This document shows, piece by piece, positions 38,960 through 50,575 of a stretch of DNA of 64,000 bases. The notes beneath the pieces are model-generated. The model saw nothing but the letters and a program-made list of their open reading frames with translations. It was not told where the DNA came from and did no database searches. Origin of the DNA: Neopestalotiopsis rosae (taxonomy: Eukaryota; Ascomycota; Sordariomycetes; Amphisphaeriales; Sporocadaceae); the NCBI GenBank assembly GCA_023078685.1, contig JALGAS010000004.1, positions 5,270,001 to 5,334,000 on the forward strand, written 5' to 3'. How positions within the stretch are numbered: position 1 is the first letter of the stretch; each line of letters opens with the position of its first letter. The translations under genes were made by a program, and so were the position numbers.

Positions 38960-40394
38960 GGTCCCTCGGAGCACGCCAAGTTAATCAAGGAATGGTTGAA
39001 AATTTGACAATTCTCATTTTCATGGCAACAACGAGACGGCACCACATACTTGAGTTCGTGGTTTGATTTCACATTCTCTCATGCCGTAGCTAGGTCTATC
39101 TGAGCAAAAGAGCCATTCGAGAAAGCGGAAGCGACATTCAAGGCCATGGCAATATTAGCTGTAAGACCCAAACTCCAGGGATACTGGGGTGCTGGAGTCG
39201 CATATTCTCCCACTGGCCCGGAAGGATCAGGTACATGCAGGCACCGTTACTAAAGATGACATCCGGAGCTTATCTTGCTGCAGAACGTTGCACGCTGGGC
39301 CTCGGCGGCCAATGCTCGGTGACTTGGCGCCTTCTGTGCCGCAAGCTGAAGAGTGCTAAACCTCGGCGCAAGACCTCACTGGGCATGTAAGCACCGAGAG
39401 CGAAGTAACCTTAAAACAACCTTAACGCCCGCTATCCACAGGCCTCGCTTCAATAGTTGTATACTTTTCTATGAAAGGTCGTCGTCGAATCGCATGATAT
39501 GTATGCTGTCAGCATTGGCGCCAAGTCCAATATTTGGTCGAGTTGAGACAATATCTTAACAAGTTTAATTACCAGCCCAGGTTCTGTGCCCCTCATTGTC
39601 GAGTCTTTTCGCGCCTGGTACCTATACAAGGACCCTGTACGCACTATACACCATGTCCATACTATACTCTCAATGCAGGGTCCATAGAATCCTTTCGGCC
39701 AGCACTAGCCTGTAGATAAAAAAAAGCAGCTTTGGTAAATTATTCAAAACTATTGCCAGGTATTCGAATCAATATCTGTTATACACGACATTAGTGCTGA
39801 CATTTGTTCTAGTTGTCGCAACAGAGTGGCACGATACAGAAACCCGCCCCGCATCGAGGTTCCATTTGGGATTCCATGCGCTCCGAAATAGTAAACGTGA
39901 TTAATATCCGCGTCGGCGATGACCATGTTTTAATTCTTTCGGCTCTTGTGACTCTGTGATCCTGAGATACCTAGCATGACATTCCATCAAGGCCCACCGT
40001 CGAGATACCTCGGATAATATCAGAAACGGAAAGAACGCTTACTTCTTTTGCCATGATGCAAGGTACCGTGCATAATGGCTGCGATCGCGGTACACAAAAA
40101 GAGTTCTGTCTATTCATGGGCCCTGTATACCCATGTGTACTCGTGATGACAAGACTCCGTCCCAAAGATGGGATAGAGAGGACCGGTTAGCATGAGCTAT
40201 GGGGAAGCTCTAGTCTGGACCGTCAATCATCCAGACAATTATCGAGTACCTATTTTCACTTATTCGAAAGTCCCATATCTTTGGGGTCGCTCCCATGCGA
40301 GATATGTCAGTTCAGTCACCAAGTCTCTGTCCACTCCTTATTCACTCATTTCCCAGCCTTGCCAACTTTGGCACACAAAGTTGAGCTTTCGATC
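38960..40394. promoter_or_regulatory. Shared divergent promoter of LysM and chitinase genes
   Basis: A 1.43 kb region lies between two outward-facing genes and holds no credible gene. It should carry control sites for both. I see no unambiguous site to name. A 15-bp word, TGGGCATGTAAGCAC, at about 39380-39394 recurs at 47180-47194. Confidence 0.55.
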
Positions 40395-43300
40395 ATGGCA
40401 GGTCGTGTTGCACTCCTTTTGAGTTCTTTTCCAGGCGCTCTTTTTCTTTTTTCCTCTGTTAATGCCGCTCCTTATGAACACTCGCGCTTTCATGATTTAC
40501 AGAGTGCGCATCAAGAAGAGCAAACTTGCCGCATAGAGACCTCGTAAGCACACAGCTTTTGAGAACTATGCTTGACAGTTGTATTGACCAGTACTCTTGT
40601 CCCTTTGATTATAGTGCCAAAAAGAGATCCGATGAATCCCTTCCTATTTGTCCCCAGGTTGACTCGTCTCTATCGGCAAGCCAGGAGTTGGCACTTCTTT
40701 TCTCAAGACAGGTAGTTAACGACAACGACTACTCTTGTGGCCCGGATAAGCCATGCAGAAACGGTAAGTTCCCTTCCTCTCTAATGCTTCAGCATAAGAT
40801 CATCGCGCGGCATGTTCTTACATGATTCTTCAGGCGCTTGCTGCCCCAAAGCTACAGGTTATTGCAACTACGGCGAGGAGTACTGTGGCACCAACGGACA
40901 GAGCCCCAATGAGGTCTGTTGGTCAAACTGTGACGCCAAAGCAGAATGTGGAAAGAACTCGGATCCACCAGGTAAAGAATGCCCACTGAATGTGTGCTGT
41001 TCCGAGTAAGTAATTGCCTGATACGCCAATTAATAATGTCGAGTGAGTTGCTGACAATCCGACCAGGGTAAGACTATCTGCAACAGGGATCAAACTGCTT
41101 TCAAATTTGCTCACATCACTGTGTAGTACGGCTTTTGCGGTACGACTGCCGATTTCTGTGGCGACGGATGCCAAAGTAATTGCGATCCTCCAGAGCCGGG
41201 CGGCTCGGAGAGCGATATTCAGAAGAGGGTCATCGGCTACTACGAGGCCTGGGCCCATGATCGCAAATGCCAAGACATGGTAAGTATCCGAGTTTCCGCT
41301 CCAAAGAATCCCGGTTTCTATCGTCCATACAGTCGACTAATCACATGTAACTCAGGACTTCGGCAAGATTCCAGTGGGAGCACTCACTCATCTCTTCTTC
41401 TCCTTTGCCTACGTCACACCTGGAGATTTCAACATTGCTCCCATGGATGACCTGGATCCCGGTCTCTTCTCAGACTTTACCGAGGTCAAGAAGAAGAACC
41501 ACGGATTGACTGCAGTCGTCGCATTAGGTGGCTGGACTTTTAACGATCCCGGTCCGTTCCAGACTGTTTTCAGCGACATGGTCTCAAGCAAGGAAAACAG
41601 AAGCAAGTTCATCGAGAATCTGTTTGCTTTCATGCGCGAATTCGCCTTTGATGGTGTTGACTTTGACTGGGTAAGCGCTCCTCTCTACTCTTTTTTCTTC
41701 CTTCAGGAGAGAGAAAGGGAACACTGAATAGTGCTAATAAAGACCTTAAGGAATACCCTGGTGCTGATGACCGTGGCGGAAAATCAGACGATGGTGCCAA
41801 TTTTGTCACGTTCTTGAAAGAACTCAACGACTACAACAAGAAGCAGCCCACACACTATACGGTCTCTTTCACGGCTCCGACAAGCTATTGGTATCTCCGT
41901 CACTTTGACCTCAAGGCAGTCGATTATGTTGATTTTATCAACGTCATGAGTTACGAGTAAGCAATTTTGATCGTTCTCACGAGAGGCAAGCTAACAAAAG
42001 ATTTCCAATGAAACAGCTTGCATGGTATTTGGGACCGAGACAACCCGATTGGCAACAATGTTCTCGCGCACACTAACCTCACTGAGATCAAGATGGCATT
42101 TGATCTCTTCTGGCGCAATGATGTACCCCCAAACAAGCTCAACATTGGGTTCGGGTTCTATGGTCGTAGCTTTCAGCTTTCGGATCCCTCATGCTACAAA
42201 CCTGGCTGCAAATTCAAGGGTGGTGCATCGCCCGGCCCTTGCAGCAAGAATTCGGGTACCCTGACTTATCGCGAGATTCAACAAATCATCAAGGATAACG
42301 ACCTAGAGCCATATCATCTAAAGAATGAGGCCGTCAAGTATATTACTTGGAACGGAGATCAATGGGTGTCCTTTGACGATGAAGAGACATTCCAAGCAAA
42401 GATATCATGGGCAAATGAGGTTGGACTAGGTGGAATGCTCGTCTGGGCTGTGAGTTTGACCCTTTTCACTGCCATCTCGTAACTCAAGATTGAATACTGA
42501 CTAGATATTCTCCCAATTATTAGATCGACCAGGACACAGACGACCTGGAAGCACTTTCCGGCCTGCTGAAACCAAAGTCGCTCAAGGAGTACATGACATC
42601 CGGCGATGACGCTTCTTACTGGGAGGACGCCACGGTGCCTAGCTGCTACGTCACAGACTGTGGCGGCAAGTGCAAAGCAGGTTTCCTCAAGGTGACAACT
42701 CAACCCTGTGGCAGCCGTGACTGGAAGTATCAGGCCTCGGAAGACGACAGCCAGCTGTGCTGTCCCATCCAAGGTGCCCCCGACCCCGACGACTGCACGT
42801 GGCGCGGCGGCAGCGATGTCGTTGCGACCTCTTGCAATGGACATTGTCATGACGACGAGGTCACGATGGAGCTCAACAAATGGGGCGACCACAGCCAGTA
42901 CTGCTTTGATGGTAATAAAGCATACTGCTGCAAGAGCCCTCTGGCTGAGGAGAACAAGTGCTATTGGGCCGACGTGGGTGCTAAATGCAATGGCGACGAT
43001 GTTGCCATGACCTTTTCGGGAACGTTCATATCGACCCTAGCAGATATAGTCGGCGCCATCGCCAAGGTCTTTGGCCGCGCAGTACCATTAGTCGGCATCG
43101 TCGGCACGGGACTTGAAGCCGTGCTCGAGATACTCGACATGGAACTCAATAAGTACTACTGCTGCCCCAAGGACGATTCCGAGAACTGGCAAGATTGTCA
43201 ATGGTACGGTGACGTGGACTCTACGGACACCTGTTTTGACAATCATTGTCCCGCCGATGGGCACTCGGTTCAATTAACGGATAGCCCCTATGGCTTGGGT

Positions 43301-46300
43301 GAGAGCTGCGCGCCGCATTACGAGCGAACTAGAGTGTTCTGTTGTACTCCCAAGAATGGAAAGTCGCCATTCCTGCCTGTCCCGCTCGAGAATCTCTTCT
43401 CAAATCCACCAACGGGCGACGACGTCGATACCGAGTTTGATCTGAACATTGATGACACTTGGGGCACTGGAAAGTCTCTCACCAATGACGACGGCGATGA
43501 CCCAGGCGATGCAGCCTTCAACTTCTACGTCATGGCGTCGCCAGAAGAAATCCAAGTCTCTTTGGACAAGCGTGACGGCAGCCACTGGGACATTTTGAAC
43601 TGTCACGAAACGGACCCCGTCAGTGAATCTCCCCAGACTGTGCAAGTTGTCTGTACCGATGTTTCTGAAGACAGCAACTGCTATAAAATTGGTCTCGGTC
43701 ATGGTGTTCCAGGCACTATTCTGGCAATGCCTCCCCGATGTGGTCCTGGAAAGTATGCAGTGGCCGTGAGTATGCTGCCCGCTGCGAACCAGTCGGATCA
43801 TATTCTGCCTAAACATCTTGTGAAGAGACTCAGTCACAAGCCTGTCGTTTATGACTTGACCTTTGATTACGACTTCAGGCGGGTCCCGCGAGATTTGGGA
43901 GATACACAGTTGCGCATCGACTTTAGTAACCAGGAAAACTATTGGGACGAAGTTGTTGCTGCGGCAGCGTCCAAGAGGAAGTCAAAGCGACAGTTATCCG
44001 ATAGAGAGTATCGTGGCAATCATCGGCGTTGGCTGGAGGATGAGTTCCGCGAAGACCTCCATGGAGGACTGATGAGTAGGAGCGAGCTGCATGAGCGGTG
44101 GTTCGGTCAAGGCATCTTGGCATGGTTGTCGCAAATGTTGAAACCGAGTATCAGCACCGAGTTCCGGCATTCCATCAAGGAGGACTACTCGATCAAGATC
44201 CTCGACGACGAGGTGCACTGCGGAGAAGGCAACACCCAGTTTGATGCTTACATCAGGGCCACGGCAACTACCTCGGTCGACGTCGAGACCAGTTTTGGCA
44301 TGACTTTGACCGCCGTATTTACTAATGACGACGACAACCCTCTGGATATTACTGGCTCTTACTTGACGTTCTACAATGAGGGTAAAATATCTGCTGTTGT
44401 CCGCCTCGAAGCACTGATGACTGTTCATTACGGAAGAAAAGAGCGCATTGCCAACATTCCATTTCCCGGCGCATCATTTTCGATTCCAGGACTCGCCACA
44501 ATTGGACCACAACTCAACATCTACGGTCAGGTAGATCTCGGGCTGACGGTCTCTGGCGAGTTCGAGACAACCATCGACGTCGCTTCCTGGGAGATTCGAC
44601 AGACACTTCCGGATAACGACTCAGATCACGACCCCAAAGAGCTCGACAAGACCGACTATGACGACACGGGATCTTGGGAGGGTATCCAAAAACCTCAGGT
44701 CTACGCAGGCATATCAGCCACTGGAGATGCGTCAGTCCACTTGATAGCATCTGTTGACTTTGGCGTCACGTTTAAGCCGAAATGGAAGATTTCCGACGCA
44801 AGGGCTTCTGTCGTCGCCGACGGCTGGCTCCAGGTCAAGATGGGTGCAGGAATCAGCACGGAAGCAAGCTGTCCCTTCACGTATGGAATGGTATGTATCT
44901 TAAATATCCGAGTCTTCTATCTCAACGCAATTGCTAATTCTGAGGCTGACAGGAGGTCGGTGCTAATATGTATGCCGAAGTGGCTGCACCCAACATCTTT
45001 GGTTGGACCGGTACCAAAGTTGATCTTCCTGGCTCTGGCAAGAAGACACTCATTGATGGTGGGACATGTCCAGATCTGAAGTCGGGCGATCCGCTACGAA
45101 GGAGATGGAACGCGTCTCTTGATGGACTTGGCACAGCAGCCTCCATGATGGACACACCTCTCAGTCTGCCTATGGTAGCGCCTGGAGCAGTACATTCGCT
45201 CTCGAAACGTGCTGAGCCGTGGGGTCCTCCATTCCATATTCCTTTACAGGAGCTCATTTGCCCTCTGGATGACGACGAGGTCGGAAATGAGAAGTCTTCG
45301 TGCGAAACATCGGGTTGGGACGATGACGAAATGTCATCTGACAGTTTCTTGGATAAGAGAGCCAAGAGAAAACCCAAAGCCAAGGACGCTTGCAAAGGCG
45401 ATGCACTCATGACTTATCAACCTCCAGCCTATGACACTTCAGGCACGATACAAACTGTTTGCCCGACCTGCATACGGTACGGATACGCTAATCCTGGAAA
45501 TTGTCTCGACTTTACCTTTGCCATCATTACCACCACCATCACCAATACCCAAGCCTACCAGACCGAGCATGTGTTGGAGATGCAGTTGCTTACTCAGTTC
45601 TTCGACTGGGCCAAGCGCCAGCCCGGTTTAAATGGAGACTTCAACAACCCACAAACAGCATTGACTAGGGACGTCAATTTCTGCAAGTACATGCAGAGCT
45701 ACTGGTACAAGCTGCCTCGTGATAACCGAGTTTCCCTGAACGGTGGCACAGCCAAGGATCCAATCGACCTGGTGGCAGACGTGTGGCCTGGCAGCGACAA
45801 TGACTACCTGGATGAGTTCACCATGGTGGACAAGGGCGTCAACAACTGCAAAGGCGCCATGTTTGGGACCGACCCGATCCGCAATGACAACAAATTGAAC
45901 ACGTACATCCAGAAGGACCGGCAAAAGGCGTTCCAAAACGCCAAGGACTGCATGATGGCGCTGCGCTACCTCCGCGATCCCATCATTAGCAACGTCCTCT
46001 TGCTCGAGAAGAACCGCGTCCGCGATCGCCTGCGAGAGCTCGACACAAACGTGGTGCCCGGCATCACGCGGACGGGCTACCGCAACTACCAGTCCCAGGG
46101 TCTGGATCAGCACTGGGATACTTTTGCGTCGGATAGGATGGTCGCGGCTCGGACAAAGGCCGAATTGCATATTCAAAATGTTATTGACAAGCTGCTGGGA
46201 GCGTTTGCGACTCCTGCCCAGCGGCAGGCGGCCCAGGGTACGAGCGCCGTGGCTGTGGCGAATGCTGCATTTATTGCAAAGATTGACCGCCTGGAGACTG

Positions 46301-46338
46301 AGTGGAATGCACAGGCGCAGTGGATTCCGCCTTTTTGA
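40395..46338 (+). CDS. Killer-toxin-like GH18 chitinase with CBM18 (subgroup C)
   Basis: Ten exons: 40395-40543, 40615-40763, 40834-41005, 41067 (1 nt), 41127-41279, 41356-41670, 41751-41956, 42017-42449, 42524-44890, 44953-46338, giving 1776 residues. A signal peptide ends near Ala24. Hevein-type CBM18 cysteines span about 95-190 (CGPDKPCRNGACCP, then CCSEYGFCGTTADFCGDGC). The GH18 barrel starts at VIGYYEAWAH and carries the catalytic FDGVDFDWE (about 305-314), whose Glu is the first codon after an intron; VWAIDQDT ends it near 530. About 1200 further residues form Cys-rich and beta-rich modules of unknown function. This layout is that of fungal subgroup C chitinases, related to the alpha/beta subunit of yeast killer toxin. 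They attack chitin in foreign or own walls. The catalytic residues are intact. Confidence 0.92.
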
Positions 46339-47656
46339 TGGGGTCAAATTTTATAATTGAATCTATAGAAATGGTGTTGAGACCAAAATAGCATGAACAT
46401 ATTCACCAGTGCAAATATCGAACATGAAATTCAAGAAGACAACATCATGAATGCGATGAATTATGTGACTTAAGAATCATGCTGGTTCGATGCCATGTCA
46501 GACTGGACTATACCATTCGGCTCCCATCTCATGGAACGGTAGTGCTTTCGTGGTGATCGAGGGCAGGGGGGCTTGCAAAAACCTACAACAGTATTTTCAT
46601 ATGTTCTGCCTGTGTATTGAAAATCGGCGTTGCAAAGAAACGGCGATTCAATAATTACATGTACAGAATCAGGATTTGCATCTCTCTCGTCGCGGCCCAT
46701 ATTTTCAGATTATAGGCTTGACCAGTCGGTTCAATCGAGTGGGCTATAGTCGACCCTTGGAGTTGGCGACTGCAGGGGTTCCCAAGCCGGCATGATCCCC
46801 AGAACAAAGACAACGATGTATTTAAAGTATGTATGAAGCACCTGGAAATATGTAGCTGCAACACGGATGCTCATCATTTGAAAAGCCACCTGGAACCAAG
46901 CTATATTGCATCCCGTGCTATAATAACGAAGCAGAAGTCTGCGCACGGATATTATTAAAATTATATCTTTTTAACCCTTTGCTCCTTTTATAGTACTTCT
47001 ATATTTTTAATAAATCTCTTTAAGAAGAAGACAAGAGTAAACTGTTTTATTCAAAAAAGATTTCTTGTATAAGTTTGTTTTTCTTATTTCATTCTTTTTT
47101 TTTCTCCGTACTCTTGTTCTTGGTAGTGCGCAGAGTCCTTTTTGGTTAGTGTAGCTCTCACGTCCGAGCCGCGCACGCTGGGCATGTAAGCACAGTCGGA
47201 GGCCTTTGAGATCCATTACCAAACCTTAAATCTTCCGCTGCAGCTCAAAGCGGTGTGGTGGCAGTGCGAAATAGTCTGCGGCGCGTTGCTCCTTCTAGCG
47301 ATGACTTCTGCCGAGTCCGCCACGAGTAGCATGCTACGGTTGGCCGCAGGACAGGCACACATTTCTTGGCAGCCGACTCCAGACAAGTCGTACCGCTCAG
47401 GTGCGGTCTGAAGCTTTGCGCGACTTGGGGCGTTTATAGGCTGCGGCTGTGTACAAAATCGGTATTCTTTGCATCATCAGGCTGCTGCTTGGGGAATGAG
47501 TCTTGACTTGGATTTGAAGCTTACGAAATACATCAATGATCGAAAACGTTCGATAAATTGACACGAAACGCCTGGGAACCAATCGATGGCTAAATTGATT
47601 CTAGACTTCCATGGACCTCACGCTGACGGCAAGTGAATCAGGTGAAGGACGCAAGT
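46339..47656. other. Intergenic, AT-rich in part
   Basis: No gene seen. 46930-47120 is very AT-rich with long A/T runs, consistent with old RIP or a decayed insertion. The 15-bp word shared with the LysM-chitinase promoter is at 47180-47194. Confidence 0.45.
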
Positions 47657-49071
47657 ATGCCTAAGTCAGCCCTACAGGGATACCCAGCCCCGACATGTAC
47701 AATATCCTTGATTCCCTGCAAGACTGATGTGGTGTCTGGCTGCGCACCACAAAGCCACGCGGGACTTCATGCTACCAAGCTGAAAAAGACTGATTGCCAA
47801 GATATGATTGAGACCACAAAAACCCAGCAGCGCGTCGCATTTATGGTGCTAGCCCCAGTCGCAAATTCTCATGAACACATCTCAATGACTTCGCTTCGAT
47901 ATCCATGCCCGTCCCTTGACGCGCCAAAGTCGCAGATTCGCCTACTCGAGATCAATCCGCAATCCGACTTGAGCCTACAATACTCTCTGAGGACATTCGA
48001 CATCAAGAACAGTCCGCCGTACATCGCTCTCTCGTACACATGGGGGGATGATGAACCCGTCAACACAATCTTCATCAATGGGCAAACCTTCAGAATACGA
48101 GACAACTTAAGCTATGCGTTGCCGCGCTTGGCGAGCCTCCGTAGCGGGGACAAGCCCGAGTTCCGACGAGACGAGACGTATTTCTGGATCGATGCTATCT
48201 GTATTAATCAAGAGAGCACCGAAGAGCGCAACCATCAGGTATCTATAATGGCAGACATCTTCACTACCGCTGCCTTAACAGTTGCCTGGTTGGGCCCAGA
48301 GGACGAGAACTTTCAATTTCTCACTTCAATCGTTCTCAAGAACCCCGGCCACAGCTCGACATTTGATCAGGTAAGTTCTCAATCTGAAAAGGGGGTACCA
48401 CGCATGAAATAACGAAACGGAACTTGAAGTTGCCTGTGAATGAAGAGTCGCGCCTCCTGGCCCAGCCCTTCCTGGAGAAAATTGCTTCCAAGGAATATTT
48501 TACAAGAATGTGGATCATACAAGAGATTGTATTGTCTCAAGAGGTATTCGTCATGTGTGGCAGCGGGATATGTGCATGGCAAACTTTGCAAGATTATTGG
48601 CTGAGCTACCTCAACATATTCGACTCTGGTAACAGTAGTGTCCAAAGAGTGATCGGCACCGTCTCAAAGAATGCGACCAGAGACCCACTGGCCGCTTTTC
48701 ACTCAATAATGAGCTCGCGGCTAATACGCGATGAATTACACTTCAGATCGCGCTTGGATGAGCTGGTACACCTTTACTTCTACAAGAAGTGTCGTGACCC
48801 TCGCGATCGGATATATGCTTTGCTGGGACTCCTTCCACTCGAAGCGTTGCAGTCCAATCCTATACCAGTGGATTATGAAATCAGCCGAGAAGCTCTTTTC
48901 CTGTTGGTGCGTAAACATTTCCATCTGCATAAAAGTTCCCTGACGGGCGACACTTTTCGCGCAAGATTTGACTATGCTGGAGATTTGCAAAAGGCTTTGG
49001 GAATAACAACTGCTTTCCGCTTTCAATGCGAGTCGCGATTGATAGAAGAGGGATTTTTCTGGCAAATATAG
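47657..49071 (+). CDS. Short HET-domain protein (incompatibility type)
   Basis: Two exons, 47657-48370 and 48430-49071, give about 451 residues. The HET domain is clear: SQIRLLEI, YIALSYTWGDD, YFWIDAICINQ with Asn-Gln-Glu, SIMADIFTTAALTVAWLG, then FTRMWIIQEI. HET domains trigger programmed cell death in non-self recognition. The start is uncertain: ATG 47885 (MTSLRYPCPS) lies immediately before the domain and may be the real one; I give the longer reading. After CRDPRDRIYALLGLL the protein stops within about 80 residues, whereas full HET proteins usually run several hundred more. So it may be truncated, or a natural short member. The TAG is followed by AT-rich DNA and no continuing exon was found. 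Confidence 0.8.
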
Positions 49072-50575
49072 TTGTGAACCACGATAACGTTCTTCTTCAA
49101 ATAAAATACATAAATATGTCGAAAGCCAAGGCACGTGGAACACTACCTGATCAAATAATAATGCATCTGCAATATAAATCAATGGCACTACGATTATAAA
49201 CGTTGCTGCCAAAAGAAAGCGGAGCTAGAACGTAGGGGGAAAACAATTGAATAAAAAAAAAAAAAAAAACGAAAACCATGCAATATCGGGGGTTCCCCAG
49301 CCTTTACTGACTTGTATACTTATCCAGCTATCCAAGTATATCTAGTTGACGCAAGTAAGCCAATGTGGCTTGTAAATTTTGGGTAGTCACTCTGATAGCA
49401 TCAGGCCGTATCACCAGTTGGCTGCTGGTACGGCTAGCGCGTGCATCCACCATCAGCTGATCTGTATAGAAGCCCATCTGCAATATCATCAATTCCCAGC
49501 TCTTCGTCTTTAGATTAATACATCAGCTCAACCCATGTGGAATTTTTGATAACCATGGCTATTACCGAAATGACGGTCAAGACTATGCCAACTCTTCTTG
49601 GTTGAACACACGATCAGTGGAGGCTCGATAGTGTTGGCAGCGCTAACACAAGAACAGTTACGGGCAGGTCAAAATGTAGCTTCTGGTGAACATTATTCCG
49701 TACTCTCATGCCCTTTCCAGCTGAGTTAAGGTCGCCTGGAAATGATTTGAAACACACACAAGATACTGCTCCAGAGTCTTAGTGGCTATTAATCCTAGCA
49801 CTCAATTGAGCGGTCAAAAGAGAATGCCTTATCATGAAGGTAAATGCCTGAGGGTAAGAGACCAACACATCCATAGCATGCTTAGCACGCTAGGATGTGG
49901 GTCCTGCAAGCGGCCCGCGCAGCCTTAACAGAGGATCCGGGGTACCGTCGTGAAAATTGAAGGCATAAACAGGTGCTGACATTCACGCTTCAGATTCCGG
50001 GCCGAGCCTTCAGGAACTTCTGGGGATTCGAAGTCATTGGAGCCCTGCCCGACACATCTTTGTTGGACCATTCGGATCCCGTCCTACACATCCCCTGTTC
50101 CTGCGCAAATGCGCAAAGTTGACGCAGTCTCCTCCGGCTATGACATGGGTTGAACAATTGAATCAGCGTAGCTGGGCACTTTGAATGGGTCCTGTTCCAG
50201 TTTCGTGCATACCTCGACCAAAATCTGGCCCATTGTGCATACGAGATACTACAGTCGAATTCTGGCCAATAGATGCATGCATCGTCCACAACCTCGTCCA
50301 GAAGGGCAGATTGACCAGACACTGGCTCTACCATGCAGATAGACAACTCTATGGCCCGTCGGAGGGCAGGAGTCCTAGAGCTTGCTGCACATGCCATTGG
50401 CATCATAGCAATTTGCAAGGTCATCCGTTCTTGTCCACAACTCGCGCGAGGCTGGCAGAATTGGTATATAGTTCCATGACGGAACTGATCTGAATGACTT
50501 GAGATCATGTCTCAAAATATCACTTTCATTCGATGAGCTTGGCCCACGGAAATCAAAGCACTCCACGAAGCTACA
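49072..50575. other. Intergenic region with 5S relic and A17 run
   Basis: Holds the 5S relic described separately, preceded on the + strand by an A run (49253-49269). A 172-codon minus-strand frame at 49990-50508 is not called: it lacks any domain and another frame reads equally long. The last 200 bp should include the promoter of the next gene. Confidence 0.4.
49277..49352 (-). pseudogene. 5S rRNA relic 1 (3' half)
   Basis: On the minus strand this aligns with the 3' half of the intact-looking 5S gene at 58362-58480. Shared landmarks are AGCTGGATAAGTA (for GGCTGGATTAGTA), GGCTGGGGAACCCC and the 3' end TATTGCATG. Differences are mostly G-to-A and C-to-T, as expected from RIP. The 5' half is missing or unrecognisable. 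A T run follows the 3' end, like an expanded pol III terminator. Confidence 0.7.

Noticed and set aside
49990..50508. 172-codon minus-strand frame before the C2H2 gene
   Set aside because: A second frame reads equally well over part of it, no domain is visible, and it overlaps the presumed promoter.
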